Numbered from the stretch's first letter, positions 8,760 to 17,446 are shown. The stretch is DNA of 64,000 nucleotides from Chloroflexota bacterium (GCA_026713485.1 JAPOOK010000037.1:1-64000), one strand, 5' to 3'. Notes: generated by a model from the sequence alone, not told the origin. Numbers and translations are program-made.

Positions 8760-9275
8760 ATGACTTTCCTTGAGGTGACCGTCCTCGTCACGCGGTGGGC
8801 ACACGTCATCGCCACCGTTGCGTGGATCGGCGGCAACATCTTCTACCTGGCAGCGCTGCGGCCTGCAATGCGCCAAAGCCAGGGGGGTTCTCCCGATCTT
8901 CCCCGCCTTATCGGCGAGCGATTCAAACAGACTGTCGACCTTGCCATGTGGGTGCTGATTATCACCGGCGCGCTGCTTATTTACGACCGTCTCACGCACG
9001 AAATCGGCTTTGGCTACGCGGTGATCCTGGGTGTCAAGCTCGCGCTCTCCGCCGCTATGTTTCTCATCGCGATCTCGCTTGGCAGGCGAGGGCCACGGCG
9101 TCGCTCGTCGCCTGTTGAGGGGTTATGGAGCGAGATATTGCCCGGGCCTCTCACGCGCCTCGTCGCGGATGCCGGTTCATCGCTGGCCCGCCTTGCCTCA
9201 CCTACCAACGTCCTCTTTGTCCTAGGCCCGATAGTGATTCTGCTTGGGCTGCTGCTGAGGTTTGTGGGCGGATAA
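8760..9275 (+). CDS. CopD-like integral membrane protein
   Basis: A 171-residue protein with about four membrane helices: residues 8-30, 57-75, 84-103 and 150-168. The first helix carries the pattern TRWAHVIATVAWIGG, shared by the CopD-like and urate-oxidase N-terminal membrane families, in which helix-borne histidines may bind haem or copper. A second histidine-bearing stretch (RLTHEIGFG) follows helix 2. It diverges from addB across 62 bases, and the gene after it is a CoA-transferase, so context does not define its role. Function is unknown beyond a possible redox or metal role at the membrane. Confidence 0.7.
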   Translation: MTFLEVTVLVTRWAHVIATVAWIGGNIFYLAALRPAMRQSQGGSPDLPRLIGERFKQTVDLAMWVLIITGALLIYDRLTHEIGFGYAVILGVKLALSAAMFLIAISLGRRGPRRRSSPVEGLWSEILPGPLTRLVADAGSSLARLASPTNVLFVLGPIVILLGLLLRFVGG

Positions 9276-9307
9276 CACCTGACCCACCCTCCTCGTACCT
9301 TTCCCTT

Positions 9308-9327
9308 ATTCTGGCGGAAGCCGGAAT
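9308..9327. repeat. Small palindromic element in the intergenic region
   Basis: ATTCTGGC (9308-9315) pairs with GCCGGAAT (9320-9327) around a GGAA loop, with one G-U pair. The ATTC..GC/GC..GGAAT shape resembles short palindromic repeats that are scattered through many bacterial genomes. It lacks a T-run, so it does not look like a terminator. Only one copy was seen in the window. Confidence 0.4.
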
Positions 9328-9426
9328 CCGCCGGGCTTGATAGTATCGCTACAAAACTAGACAGATTATTCCCATCGCGGGATGATACGCGCACAATCGG
9401 CAGCGGACCGGATGGGGGAGGCTGTC

Positions 9427-11838
9427 ATGACTGACCAAAATGGAAGCGATGCCGCGGCGCTTGGGCATCTACGCGTCCTTGACCTGGGCGGCCCCACGCC
9501 GCAGTTCGCCACCCGCCTGCTCGGCGACCTCGGCGCGGACGTCATCAAGATTGAACCGCCCGGCGGCGACCCTCTCCGCAACCAGGCTCCGTTTGCGGGC
9601 GGTCAAGCCGACTCCGAGCGCAGCATCCCGTTCATTTCTGACAACCACAACAAACGCAGCGTTGTCCTTGATCTCGAAACCGAGGATGGGCGTGATTCGC
9701 TCCGTCGTCTTGCCGCCACAGCAGATGTCATCGTGGAATGCTTTGATCGCACTTACCTTGATGACCTTGGTATTGGGTATGAGGCTCTATCAGCGGCCAA
9801 CCCTCGACTCGTATTTGCCTCTGTCAGTCCTTACGGCCGATCCGGCCCGCGCCGCGACTACGTGGGCACGGAGCTAACCGTGCAGGCCATGACCGGCGTG
9901 ATGTATATCCACGGCGACAGCGAGGCGCGCCCATGCATCGTTCCGGTGGAGCAGCTTTACCGAGTGGCCGGATTCCATACAGTTGTCGGCGTTATGGCCG
10001 CCGTGCGCGCCCGCCATCTGACAGGCCGCGGCCAGCAGGTGGACATCTCACTGCAGGATGTCGGCCTCTGGCAGCTGATGACCGTGCTCGGCGAGTATTC
10101 GTTCTCGCAGTACATCAGGCGACGGGCGGGGTCCGCGCCCAGCAATCCCGGCGTCTCCATCTTTGAATCGCGGGACGGCGGTTACGTCCAGACCTCGACG
10201 TATATGGACCGCCATTACACGCGGCTCGCGGATTGGCTTGGCTCTGACGACGTGACACCGGAAAACATGCTCAGTCCTGTTTGGCGGCGAGAGAACATCG
10301 ACCTTATCGATGCCGTCATGGTGGATCACATCGCGCAGATTGACCGTGAAGACTTTGTCGACGAGGGCCAACGGCGCGGTATCCCCTCGACGGCGATCCA
10401 CAGGGTCTCCGAATTCGTCAATCACCCACACCCGAACTCGCGGGACTGGTTCGAGGACGCAGATCATCCTGTCATCGGCAGCTACCGGACTGCGGGCGCG
10501 CCGTTCCGCATGTCTCGTACTCCCTGGCGCGTCCAAACTCCCGCCCCCTCCGTCGGCCAACACACGGACGAAGTTCTTTCTGAAATTCGTCCGCCCGTGC
10601 CTGCCGGGGCCGCAATGAACGGGGCGAGTGGCCATCAAGGCGCCGCTCGCATAAAGCCACTCGACGGCATCCGCGTCGTTGATTTCACGCAGGCCGTTGC
10701 AGGGCCGGTTGCCACAGGATTCCTCGCGTTTCTGGGCGCAGACGTCATCAAGGTTGAAACGGACGCTCATCCGATGGCGCGCAGGCCCGACGCTCCCGCG
10801 TTCGCGGAACTCAATCGCGGCAAGCGCAGCGTCACCATCAACGCCCAGAACACTGAAGGCTTGGAGGTGGTAAAGCGGCTCGTCGCCGAATCCGATGTCG
10901 TCATCGACAACTGGCGGGCGGGCGTCATGGATCGCATGGGTCTCGGCTATGAGGAACTGGTCAAGGTCAAGGCGGACATCATATCCGTCCAGATGCCCGG
11001 CCTCGGTCTCACCGGCCCCTCTCACCACTTCACCACGTACGGCCAGATGATCTTCGGATTCTGTGGACTCGGCTACATCTGGGGCCATGCCGACGCCCCC
11101 ATGACCACCCGTCCCAAGCTCGGGTACACGGACTACGTAGCAGGCTCCGCCACCGTCGGCGCAATTCTGACCGCCCTTGAGCACCGTGCCCAAACCGGCG
11201 AAGGGCAATTTATCGAGGTTGCCCAGCTAGAGGGACTCGCCTCCACGCTCGGCACGCTTTACATGGACTACACCATCAATGGCGTCGATGCTGTGGCGAA
11301 TGGAAACAACTCAGAGCGTTTCGCTCCCCATGATGTCTATCCCTGTGTGGGCCACGACGCCTGGTGTGCCATCGTCTGCCGCGACGACGACGATTGGCGT
11401 CGACTGGTCAAGGCCATGGATTCGCCCGCGTGGGCGCAGGACAGCAAGTGGGACACGCTGGTGGGGCGGGTAGCCGGTAAAGAGGAGCTCGACCGCCGCA
11501 TCGGCGAATGGACAGCCACCCTGAACCCCCAGCAGGTCTTTGACCGGCTCCAGCGCAACGGCGTGCCTGCCGGTATGGACCAGGGCCCGGACAAGTTGGT
11601 GTGGGACCCGCACCTACGTGAGCGGGGCGCAGTCGTCACTGTCGCGCCGCCCGCCCCATGGAATGTCGGCCCCCCACTGACGCACCCTGCCCTAACCGCA
11701 CGCCTCTCGGAAACTCCGGGACAGTCAGACGTCCTGGCCCCGACTTCAGGCCAACACAACAAAGACATCTACCGCAACGTCCTGCGTCTGACAGATGACG
11801 AGATAAGCAAGCTAACTGAGAGCGGCGCACTGGTTTAG
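9427..11838 (+). CDS. Double family III (CaiB/BaiF) CoA-transferase
   Basis: Two complete family III CoA-transferase domains are joined in one 803-residue chain: the first to about residue 395, the second from about residue 412. Both begin with the family strand (LRVLDLGGP and IRVVDFTQAV) followed by GADVIK and later the R..TG.GQ signature. The enzymes transfer CoA between carboxylic acids through an aspartyl-CoA intermediate. The catalytic Asp is present only in the second half (Asp569 in TDYVAG); the first half has Tyr178 at that place. I chose the ATG at 9427 because GGGGGAGG lies just upstream; a farther ATG at 9382 lacks such a site. It precedes a crotonase gene, suggesting CoA-thioester catabolism. 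Confidence 0.93.
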   Translation: MTDQNGSDAAALGHLRVLDLGGPTPQFATRLLGDLGADVIKIEPPGGDPLRNQAPFAGGQADSERSIPFISDNHNKRSVVLDLETEDGRDSLRRLAATADVIVECFDRTYLDDLGIGYEALSAANPRLVFASVSPYGRSGPRRDYVGTELTVQAMTGVMYIHGDSEARPCIVPVEQLYRVAGFHTVVGVMAAVRARHLTGRGQQVDISLQDVGLWQLMTVLGEYSFSQYIRRRAGSAPSNPGVSIFESRDGGYVQTSTYMDRHYTRLADWLGSDDVTPENMLSPVWRRENIDLIDAVMVDHIAQIDREDFVDEGQRRGIPSTAIHRVSEFVNHPHPNSRDWFEDADHPVIGSYRTAGAPFRMSRTPWRVQTPAPSVGQHTDEVLSEIRPPVPAGAAMNGASGHQGAARIKPLDGIRVVDFTQAVAGPVATGFLAFLGADVIKVETDAHPMARRPDAPAFAELNRGKRSVTINAQNTEGLEVVKRLVAESDVVIDNWRAGVMDRMGLGYEELVKVKADIISVQMPGLGLTGPSHHFTTYGQMIFGFCGLGYIWGHADAPMTTRPKLGYTDYVAGSATVGAILTALEHRAQTGEGQFIEVAQLEGLASTLGTLYMDYTINGVDAVANGNNSERFAPHDVYPCVGHDAWCAIVCRDDDDWRRLVKAMDSPAWAQDSKWDTLVGRVAGKEELDRRIGEWTATLNPQQVFDRLQRNGVPAGMDQGPDKLVWDPHLRERGAVVTVAPPAPWNVGPPLTHPALTARLSETPGQSDVLAPTSGQHNKDIYRNVLRLTDDEISKLTESGALV

Positions 11839-11874
11839 CTGAAACACGATTGAACCGAAGGAGGCAGAACAGCC

Positions 11875-12762
11875 ATGACGACATACGAAAACATCCTGTA
11901 TGAGCCGCAGAGGAACGGTGTGCTGATTACGCTGAATCGGCCTGAGGCGATGAACTCTCTTAGCGTCGAGTTGCGGGCTGATCTGAACGCAGCGCTCGAC
12001 GAGGCGGAGAAGGACGACTCCATCCGTTACATCATTCTTACCGGAGCGGGCAGGGCCTTCTCCGCCGGCGCAAACATGCGCGGCTCCCGTGATGGCTCCC
12101 TCCCGCCCGTCGTGTGGCCGTACGGCTTACGCGAGGGGCAGTCCGTCGCGGAGTTCCTGGACTCGTGGCGCGACGGTGACCGAAACGGCATTCGCGACCA
12201 GATGCGGCGCTGGGAGTACCCCAAGCCGATCATCGGCGCGATTAACGGCTGGGCGCTCGGCGCGGCATCCTGGCTTGCGCTGACTACCCACATCACCATT
12301 GCCTCTGAAAACGCCGTCTTTGGCCAGCCAGAGGTGCGGCACATCTCCAATACCAACTTCATTTGGGTGCTGCTGGCGGGCTACAAGAACGCCCTCCGCT
12401 ACGCCCTCACCGGCGACCACATCGACGCACAGGAGGCGCTTCGCATCGGTATCGTCAACAAGGTTGTCCCGCATGATGACCTGCTTGAGGAATGCTTTTA
12501 CATCGGCGAGCGCATCGCCCTCGTGTCCCCAGAGACGGTGAAGATCAACCTGCACGTCGCCACGTTGGGTCTGGAAATGATGGGACTCGATAAGGCTTGG
12601 AGCATGAACGCCGAGCTTGCCGCTCTCGCGCACACCTCGCAGCGGGAAGATTTCAAGCGGCATCTGGACGATGCCAACGAGAATGGCGGCCTCCGCAGCT
12701 ACATCGAAACGCGCGACGCCCCCTTCCAGCCGGAACCGTTCGGGCCGCGCGCTCGTCGCTAA
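11875..12762 (+). CDS. Enoyl-CoA hydratase/isomerase (crotonase) family protein
   Basis: A 295-residue crotonase fold protein. It shows the oxyanion-hole motifs GAGRAFSAGANM (about residues 57-68) and INGWALGAAS (about 122-131), the FGQPEV segment with the usual glutamate, and a C-terminal helical region. About 30 extra residues rich in Arg and Asp lie between the first oxyanion strand and the KPIIGAINGW strand, so its substrate may differ from simple enoyl-CoA. AAGGAGG lies about 11 bases before the ATG. It starts 36 bases after the double CoA-transferase and is probably in its operon, where it would hydrate or isomerise the CoA ester formed. Confidence 0.93.
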   Translation: MTTYENILYEPQRNGVLITLNRPEAMNSLSVELRADLNAALDEAEKDDSIRYIILTGAGRAFSAGANMRGSRDGSLPPVVWPYGLREGQSVAEFLDSWRDGDRNGIRDQMRRWEYPKPIIGAINGWALGAASWLALTTHITIASENAVFGQPEVRHISNTNFIWVLLAGYKNALRYALTGDHIDAQEALRIGIVNKVVPHDDLLEECFYIGERIALVSPETVKINLHVATLGLEMMGLDKAWSMNAELAALAHTSQREDFKRHLDDANENGGLRSYIETRDAPFQPEPFGPRARR

Positions 12763-12785
12763 ACGCAGCCGTCAAAGGATTTCTG

Positions 12786-14792
12786 TCAGGGCATCCTGAG
12801 GTGCGCCGGTGTGCGTTGGGCACAGTAGGCGCAGGTTCCAATTGGGGTAGTTTCGCCAGTGGGTAGGGGATTCCCCGAAGCGGTGAGGCTTGTTGGAGTT
12901 GTTCCGGCCTGTTCGAGCAGGCGGTGCAGCAAGCAGAGGGGTAGACCGACGACATTGAGGTAGCAGCCGTTGAGTTCGGCGACGGGACGGAACTCCGGGT
13001 GTTGGATACCGTAGGCGCCTGCCTTATCGAACGGGTCGCCGGTGGCAATATAGTCCTCGATCTCCTCGTCTGTGTAAGCACGCATTCGGCCTGCGGTGAT
13101 TTCGTGACTGACGACGGGCTCGGGGTTGTCACCGGGCGGGATGACGGCAATGGCGGTGATGACCTGGTGGTCTCCCTCTTTAAGCGCGCGGAGCATGTAG
13201 CGTGCCTCATTGGCGTCTTGTGGTTTGTTGAGGATGAGGCCGTCGGGGGCGACGACCACTGTGTCCGCGCCGAGGACCGGTACTGTTGCGCTTTCGTCCG
13301 CCACGGATTGGGCTTTTCTGAGGGCGAGGTTCTGGACGTAGGCGATGGGGTTAGTTTCATTGGGTATGCGCCCCCAGGGTATGCCCCCCCACCCTGACCC
13401 TCCCCCACCAGGGGGGAGGGGATTATCTTGTGCAGGCTCTTCGATGTTGGAGGCGGGGGCGAGGGCGGCGAAGGGGGTGTTTTGGTGGCTGAGGATTTCG
13501 CGGCGGCGGGCTGAGGTGGAGGCAAGGATAAAGCCATCTGACGGCATTCGATCGAGCGTCGAAACGCTTTCTATGTGATAGGTGTGGGGAAACATATCGA
13601 CAGGCGTGACATCGGTCAGCATGTAGCCAGAGAGAATCAGGCGATTCAGGTCGCGGGCGAGGGTGGCCGGATCGCAGGAAACATAGACGATGCGACGAGG
13701 CCGGAGTCGGCGCAAGGCGTCGAGAACCTCGGGGTAGCAGCCGGCGCGCGGCGGGTCGAGGATAACGGCGTCGATACGCTCATCAAGTTCCGGCAGTGCC
13801 TCTTCCGTCTTGGCCAGAACCATCTCCACGTTAGGGAATGGCGCAAGATTGACTTCGGCGTCGCGGACGGCGGCGGCGGATTCTTCGATGGCAATGACAC
13901 GCCCAACCATCGGCGCGACGAGAGCGGCGATTGTACCAACGCCGGCGTAGGCATCAACGATTGTGTCAGAGGACATGGGTTGGAGACGGTCCCGGACCAG
14001 AGCCATCATGCGCTCGGCCTGGGCAGTGTTGACCTGGAAGAAAGAGGCAGCGGACACCTTGAAAGGCACGTCAAACAGCCGCTCCTCATAAGATTCCTGA
14101 CCGGTCTCGACACCGCGTTCATCGCCGCGGTCGGAAAGGGCAGGATGAACAAGTGCGCCCTCGGTATTTCGGCCAATGCGGACTGCAAGCTGGCGCTCGC
14201 GGTTGGTTAGCGCGCCGTCCAGTTTGTGTTTGATGTCGTTAATGCGCGTGTCCATGATCAGGCATTCATCGATGGGTTCGAACCGATGAGTATGCCAATG
14301 GGTGAATCCAGTCGCGCCTTCGCGTCGCACGGTGAACCGGGCATTGTTGCGATAGTGCCAGGGGTCCATAGCAGCGAGCATTTCTGAAACCGGCGGCTCC
14401 ACTACGCGGCCGATTTGTCGGATCTGATCAGCAAGGACGCTCTGCTTTATCCTGCCCTGCTCTTCATACGAGATGTGTTGGAGCTGGCAGCCTCCACACG
14501 TGCCAAAGTGTGGGCAGCGGGGTTCGACACGCTCCGGCGATGGGCGCAGTACCTCAACAACTTCGGCAACTATGTGAGTCGGATGCTCCTCGCGTACTTC
14601 AACAACGACGCGCTCGCCTGCGATGCCATACGCCGCCAGAACGGTCTTGCCGTCGTCGCGCCGTCCAACGGCCTCACCTCGATGGCCCGGCCGCTCAAGC
14701 TCAAGCGTGAGCCGCTGTGGCGGGCCCTCAGGAGTGGGAGACTTGCCGTTTCGCGGGGGAAATCGGCGGTGTTTCTTTCTGCTGGCTTTCAT
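12786..14792 (-). CDS. Fusion: RlmD/RumA-type 23S rRNA (uracil-5-)-methyltransferase plus Maf nucleotide pyrophosphatase
   Basis: One 668-residue frame holds two enzymes. Residues 1-410 are a TrmA/RumA-type RNA m5U methyltransferase: a TRAM domain, an iron-sulfur motif CPHFGTCGGC with a distant fourth Cys (IDECLI), the SAM motif DAYAGVGT, DPPRAGC, and the catalytic Cys373 in VSCDPATLARDL. Residues from about 417 are a Maf house-cleaning pyrophosphatase that hydrolyses non-canonical or modified NTPs: ILASTSARRREIL, LGADTVVV, and FDKAGAYGIQ. No stop or restart lies between them. The Maf half contains 21 inserted residues from a palindromic repeat. An upstream in-frame TTG (14819) would add nine residues. 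It converges on the crotonase gene. Confidence 0.9.
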   Translation of the reverse strand: MKASRKKHRRFPPRNGKSPTPEGPPQRLTLELERPGHRGEAVGRRDDGKTVLAAYGIAGERVVVEVREEHPTHIVAEVVEVLRPSPERVEPRCPHFGTCGGCQLQHISYEEQGRIKQSVLADQIRQIGRVVEPPVSEMLAAMDPWHYRNNARFTVRREGATGFTHWHTHRFEPIDECLIMDTRINDIKHKLDGALTNRERQLAVRIGRNTEGALVHPALSDRGDERGVETGQESYEERLFDVPFKVSAASFFQVNTAQAERMMALVRDRLQPMSSDTIVDAYAGVGTIAALVAPMVGRVIAIEESAAAVRDAEVNLAPFPNVEMVLAKTEEALPELDERIDAVILDPPRAGCYPEVLDALRRLRPRRIVYVSCDPATLARDLNRLILSGYMLTDVTPVDMFPHTYHIESVSTLDRMPSDGFILASTSARRREILSHQNTPFAALAPASNIEEPAQDNPLPPGGGGSGWGGIPWGRIPNETNPIAYVQNLALRKAQSVADESATVPVLGADTVVVAPDGLILNKPQDANEARYMLRALKEGDHQVITAIAVIPPGDNPEPVVSHEITAGRMRAYTDEEIEDYIATGDPFDKAGAYGIQHPEFRPVAELNGCYLNVVGLPLCLLHRLLEQAGTTPTSLTASGNPLPTGETTPIGTCAYCAQRTPAHLRMP
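13362..13424. repeat. Palindromic repeat element inserted in frame in the Maf domain
   Basis: Where normal Maf proteins run straight from the N-terminal loop into the next helix, this gene has 63 bases encoding 21 extra residues (457-477) rich in Gly and Pro (PLPPGGGGSGWGG). The DNA holds a hairpin: CCCTCCCCC at 398-406 of the 13 kb block pairs with GGGGGAGGG just after it around a short loop. A repeated GCATACCC lies beside it. Such C-run/G-run palindromes are common dispersed repeats in bacterial genomes. No second copy was seen in this window. Confidence 0.7.
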
Positions 14793-14906
14793 GGTCGTGG
14801 GGATTAGGGTAGCGGCCAAGCAAGCGGGCAGGCAAGGAACTGGCGGCGATGTGTGCTAACATTAACGAAGCACAAAGGCGCGGATTCAGGTGGGGAGCAG
14901 CGATCC

Positions 14907-16148
14907 GTGACAAGTATCTTATTTGGCGTGGGCGACCGCCGCGATCTTGATCGCGCGGCCGAAAAAGGGAACGTGCCGTTCGACGGGATGTACGCTGCGA
15001 CGGAAGACGGCTTTTGGGCTCTGCGCCAACGCCTCATAGAGGAAAAGGAGGCGGCCGAGGTCTCCGTGATGATTTCGCCGGGGGATCGCATTGCGCGTGT
15101 CCGGCTCATCGAGGAGCTTCTGCGTCTGGAGGCGATGGGTGTCGAGTTGGTCTCTGCGGAAGCGCGGGGACATCCACTTGAAATCGCCCTAACGCCGGAG
15201 AATGGCACAGCTCCATCAGACCGGGGACAGGTGATTCGGCAAAGCATGGCGCGTAAAGCGTTGCGCGGCGTCGTTCTGGGCCGGATTCCATATGGATACA
15301 AGACCGGAGAACGCGGTCAATTGGAAGAACACCCCGAGGAAGCGACCGTCGTCAAAATTATCTTTGGGCTTGCGGCACAGGGCAAGGGCATCCGCGCCAT
15401 TGCAGCCGAACTGAATTCACGCGGACTGCGAACACGCCGGGGAGGCGCGTGGAGCATCGTCACAATCCGTGACATGCTGCGCAATCGCGTCTACACAGGC
15501 GCCTATAACCGGTTTGGCGCGCGTGTTGCCGGGAATCACCCCGCCCTTGTTGCATCTCCGCTGTTCAAGGAAATCCAGGAGCGGCTAGACGAGCGGGCAA
15601 AGCGCGCAGGATACGGGGCAGGAAGGCCATACCTCTTGTCGGGCACGGCCATCTGCGGCTCATGTGGCAGCAATATGGTGGGCGTGACACGACGACAGTC
15701 GTGGACACGGAACGACGGGTCTTCAGGGTCCAACACCTACCGTTATTACCAGTGCGAGGCTGCGACGAACCAGGGGCGTTGTTCGTATCACACCCGGCGG
15801 TCACGTGAACTTGATTCCGCTGTGCTGGCACGGGTCGGCCTGGACGGGATTGCCTCGCGGATCGAAGCAGCAGTTGATTTACGAATTAGCAACCTGGCCA
15901 GAGAAGCGGCAAAGGGCCGAACGCGGACGCAGGATATCCGCTCAGCGGCGCAGCTGCTGTTCCATGAGGCGGGTCGGCTGCGGGACGCGACCCGGACGCA
16001 CGGGAGCGCATCGGCGGCAATCGAAACTCTTTTGCAATTGACGGATGACAACATGGCGCTTCACTCTCTGCTGCGAGACGTAGTGCTCCTGGGAGTATCG
16101 CGGATAGTCGTCGGAGAGAAAGACGCGCGCGTCACTCTCAGGAAGTAA
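14907..16148 (+). CDS. Serine recombinase-family protein with degenerate catalytic domain
   Basis: A 413-residue relative of large serine recombinases. Residues about 110-215 form the recombinase domain (GRIPYGYK, ELNSRGLRTRRGG, MLRNRVYTGAY). A zinc ribbon follows with Cys250, Cys253, Cys283 and Cys292, and a helical C-terminus. The N-terminal resolvase domain is shortened: a DRIAR segment matches the usual paired arginines, but the opening strand that should carry the nucleophile reads SILFGVGDRRDL and has no serine in the catalytic place. I start at the GTG at 14907, nine bases after GGGGAG; a GTG at 14853 would add 18 residues. No phage genes or attachment sites flank it, so it looks resident and possibly repurposed. 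Confidence 0.8.
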   Translation: MTSILFGVGDRRDLDRAAEKGNVPFDGMYAATEDGFWALRQRLIEEKEAAEVSVMISPGDRIARVRLIEELLRLEAMGVELVSAEARGHPLEIALTPENGTAPSDRGQVIRQSMARKALRGVVLGRIPYGYKTGERGQLEEHPEEATVVKIIFGLAAQGKGIRAIAAELNSRGLRTRRGGAWSIVTIRDMLRNRVYTGAYNRFGARVAGNHPALVASPLFKEIQERLDERAKRAGYGAGRPYLLSGTAICGSCGSNMVGVTRRQSWTRNDGSSGSNTYRYYQCEAATNQGRCSYHTRRSRELDSAVLARVGLDGIASRIEAAVDLRISNLAREAAKGRTRTQDIRSAAQLLFHEAGRLRDATRTHGSASAAIETLLQLTDDNMALHSLLRDVVLLGVSRIVVGEKDARVTLRK

Positions 16149-16161
16149 CCGAGACTCCCTT

Positions 16162-16737
16162 TTGATTATCGGCCTGATTTCCGATACACACGTGCCGGAG
16201 GCGCCTTTGGCAATGCCAGAGAGCGCGTTAGAAGTTTTTTCCGGCGCAGGCGCAGAGTTCATCCTTCATGCGGGCGACATCTACAGCCCGTCATGCCTAG
16301 ATGATCTGGAACGCGCCGCGCCAGTGTACGCGTGCGAGGGGAACGGTGATTTCTTCCGGAAAATCACCGACCCACGCATCGAACGCACACGGGTGATGGA
16401 GGTCGAGGGATTCTCAATCGGACTGACACACGGTCTGGCGATCCCGGAGTTTCCGCCGCATCGAACGATTGAGTCTGTGATGGGCCATGAGTTTGGACGG
16501 GCCGTAGACATCATCGTCTTCGGAGACACGCACACGGAGGAGGTCGTTACGGTCAAAGACGTGTTGTGTGTGAATCCGGGAAGTCCCACCCTGCCCCACA
16601 ATCTTGATCATCTCGTCGGGACGGTGGGGCTGCTGGAAGTAAATCACGGGGAGGAGCCCAAGATCCGCATCATCCGGCTGGAAACGCTGGAGGAGCTGGA
16701 CATGGCGAACCCTGTTAAGTGGTGGAGCGTCAGATAG
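16162..16737 (+). CDS. YfcE/MJ0936-type metallophosphoesterase
   Basis: A 191-residue calcineurin-like phosphoesterase. All dimetal motifs are present: ISDTH (Asp8, His10), HAGDI, GNGD where relatives have GN(C/H)D, THG, and GDTH. Relatives hydrolyse phosphodiesters such as bis-p-nitrophenyl phosphate in vitro; the natural substrate is unknown. The start appears to be a TTG, since the first strand of the fold begins at once (IIGLISDTH). It lies 13 bases after the recombinase gene and before the ribosomal protein genes. Confidence 0.9.
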   Translation: MIIGLISDTHVPEAPLAMPESALEVFSGAGAEFILHAGDIYSPSCLDDLERAAPVYACEGNGDFFRKITDPRIERTRVMEVEGFSIGLTHGLAIPEFPPHRTIESVMGHEFGRAVDIIVFGDTHTEEVVTVKDVLCVNPGSPTLPHNLDHLVGTVGLLEVNHGEEPKIRIIRLETLEELDMANPVKWWSVR

Positions 16738-16788
16738 GAATAATCGGGCTGTCTCCTTGACCGAAGGCGGTGGCGGCACGTATGATTG

Positions 16789-17142
16789 ATGCCACTTTCG
16801 CCACACAATCCACGAGGTGTTTCCATCAACTACGCAATCGTCCAGACGGGCGGCAAGCAATATCGTGTGTCCCCCGGTCAGAGGGTTTCCGTCGAGAAAC
16901 TCGAAGCCGAGGAAGGGGAGGTCATTGAGCTTGACCAGGTCCTGATGATCACAAACGATGACGACATCGCGGTTGGCACCCCGACAATCGAGGGAGCGAA
17001 GGTGATTGCGGAGGTCGAGAAGCAGGGCAAGGACAAGAAGATTGTTGTCTTCAAGTACAAGTCCAAGGTGCGCTATCGACGCAAGCGGGGACATCGGCAG
17101 CTGATCACGGAACTGCTCGTGCGGGAGATTGTTCCCGCCTAG
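16789..17142 (+). CDS. rplU: 50S ribosomal protein L21
   Basis: Ribosomal protein L21, which binds 23S rRNA in the large subunit. The family start [13 protein letters not shown] is followed by the beta-barrel and the basic C-terminus [14 protein letters not shown]. The start is uncertain. The ATG at 16789 adds about 12 residues that L21 normally lacks and has only a weak ribosome site. An in-frame ATC at 16825 gives 105 residues, the usual length, and has GAGGTG five bases before it. L27 and L31 genes follow on the same strand, the common rplU-rpmA order. Confidence 0.95.
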   Translation: MPLSPHNPRGVSINYAIVQTGGKQYRVSPGQRVSVEKLEAEEGEVIELDQVLMITNDDDIAVGTPTIEGAKVIAEVEKQGKDKKIVVFKYKSKVRYRRKRGHRQLITELLVREIVPA

Positions 17143-17185
17143 CCGGGCGATCCAAAGACAGAGAGTTCGAAAAGGGTAAACAGAA

Positions 17186-17446
17186 ATGGCGCATAAGAAG
17201 GGCGGCGGAACAACTCGGAACGGTCGTGATAGCCAGGGGCAGCGGCTGGGCGTGAAGCGTTATGACGGCGAGACCGTGCGAGCAGGGACGATTATCCTGC
17301 GGCAGCGCGGGACGAAGATCTTTGAGGGAACGAACGTCGGACGCGGTCGGGATTTCACGCTGTATTCCCTGGTCGACGGCACAGTCAAATTCGAGCATCA
17401 GACCCGCGCCAAGAAGCGCGTCAGCGTCTATCCCGTCGAAGCGTAG
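17186..17446 (+). CDS. rpmA: 50S ribosomal protein L27
   Basis: An 86-residue L27 whose N-terminus reaches toward the peptidyl transferase centre. The sequence [16 protein letters not shown] begins directly, so there is no N-terminal extension of the kind cleaved in Firmicutes. The [11 protein letters not shown] and IIRQRG-like (IILRQRG) signatures are present. An AAAGGG ribosome site lies nine bases upstream. It follows rplU by 43 bases in one operon. Confidence 0.97.
   Translation: MAHKKGGGTTRNGRDSQGQRLGVKRYDGETVRAGTIILRQRGTKIFEGTNVGRGRDFTLYSLVDGTVKFEHQTRAKKRVSVYPVEA

Noticed and set aside
14276..14287. GGTTCGAACC, which looks like a tRNA T-loop
   Set aside because: No acceptor, D or anticodon arm around it; it codes for residues in the methyltransferase.
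14853..16148. An integrated prophage or element suggested by the recombinase
   Set aside because: Flanks are ordinary housekeeping genes, there are no phage genes, no repeats at the edges and no tRNA next to it.
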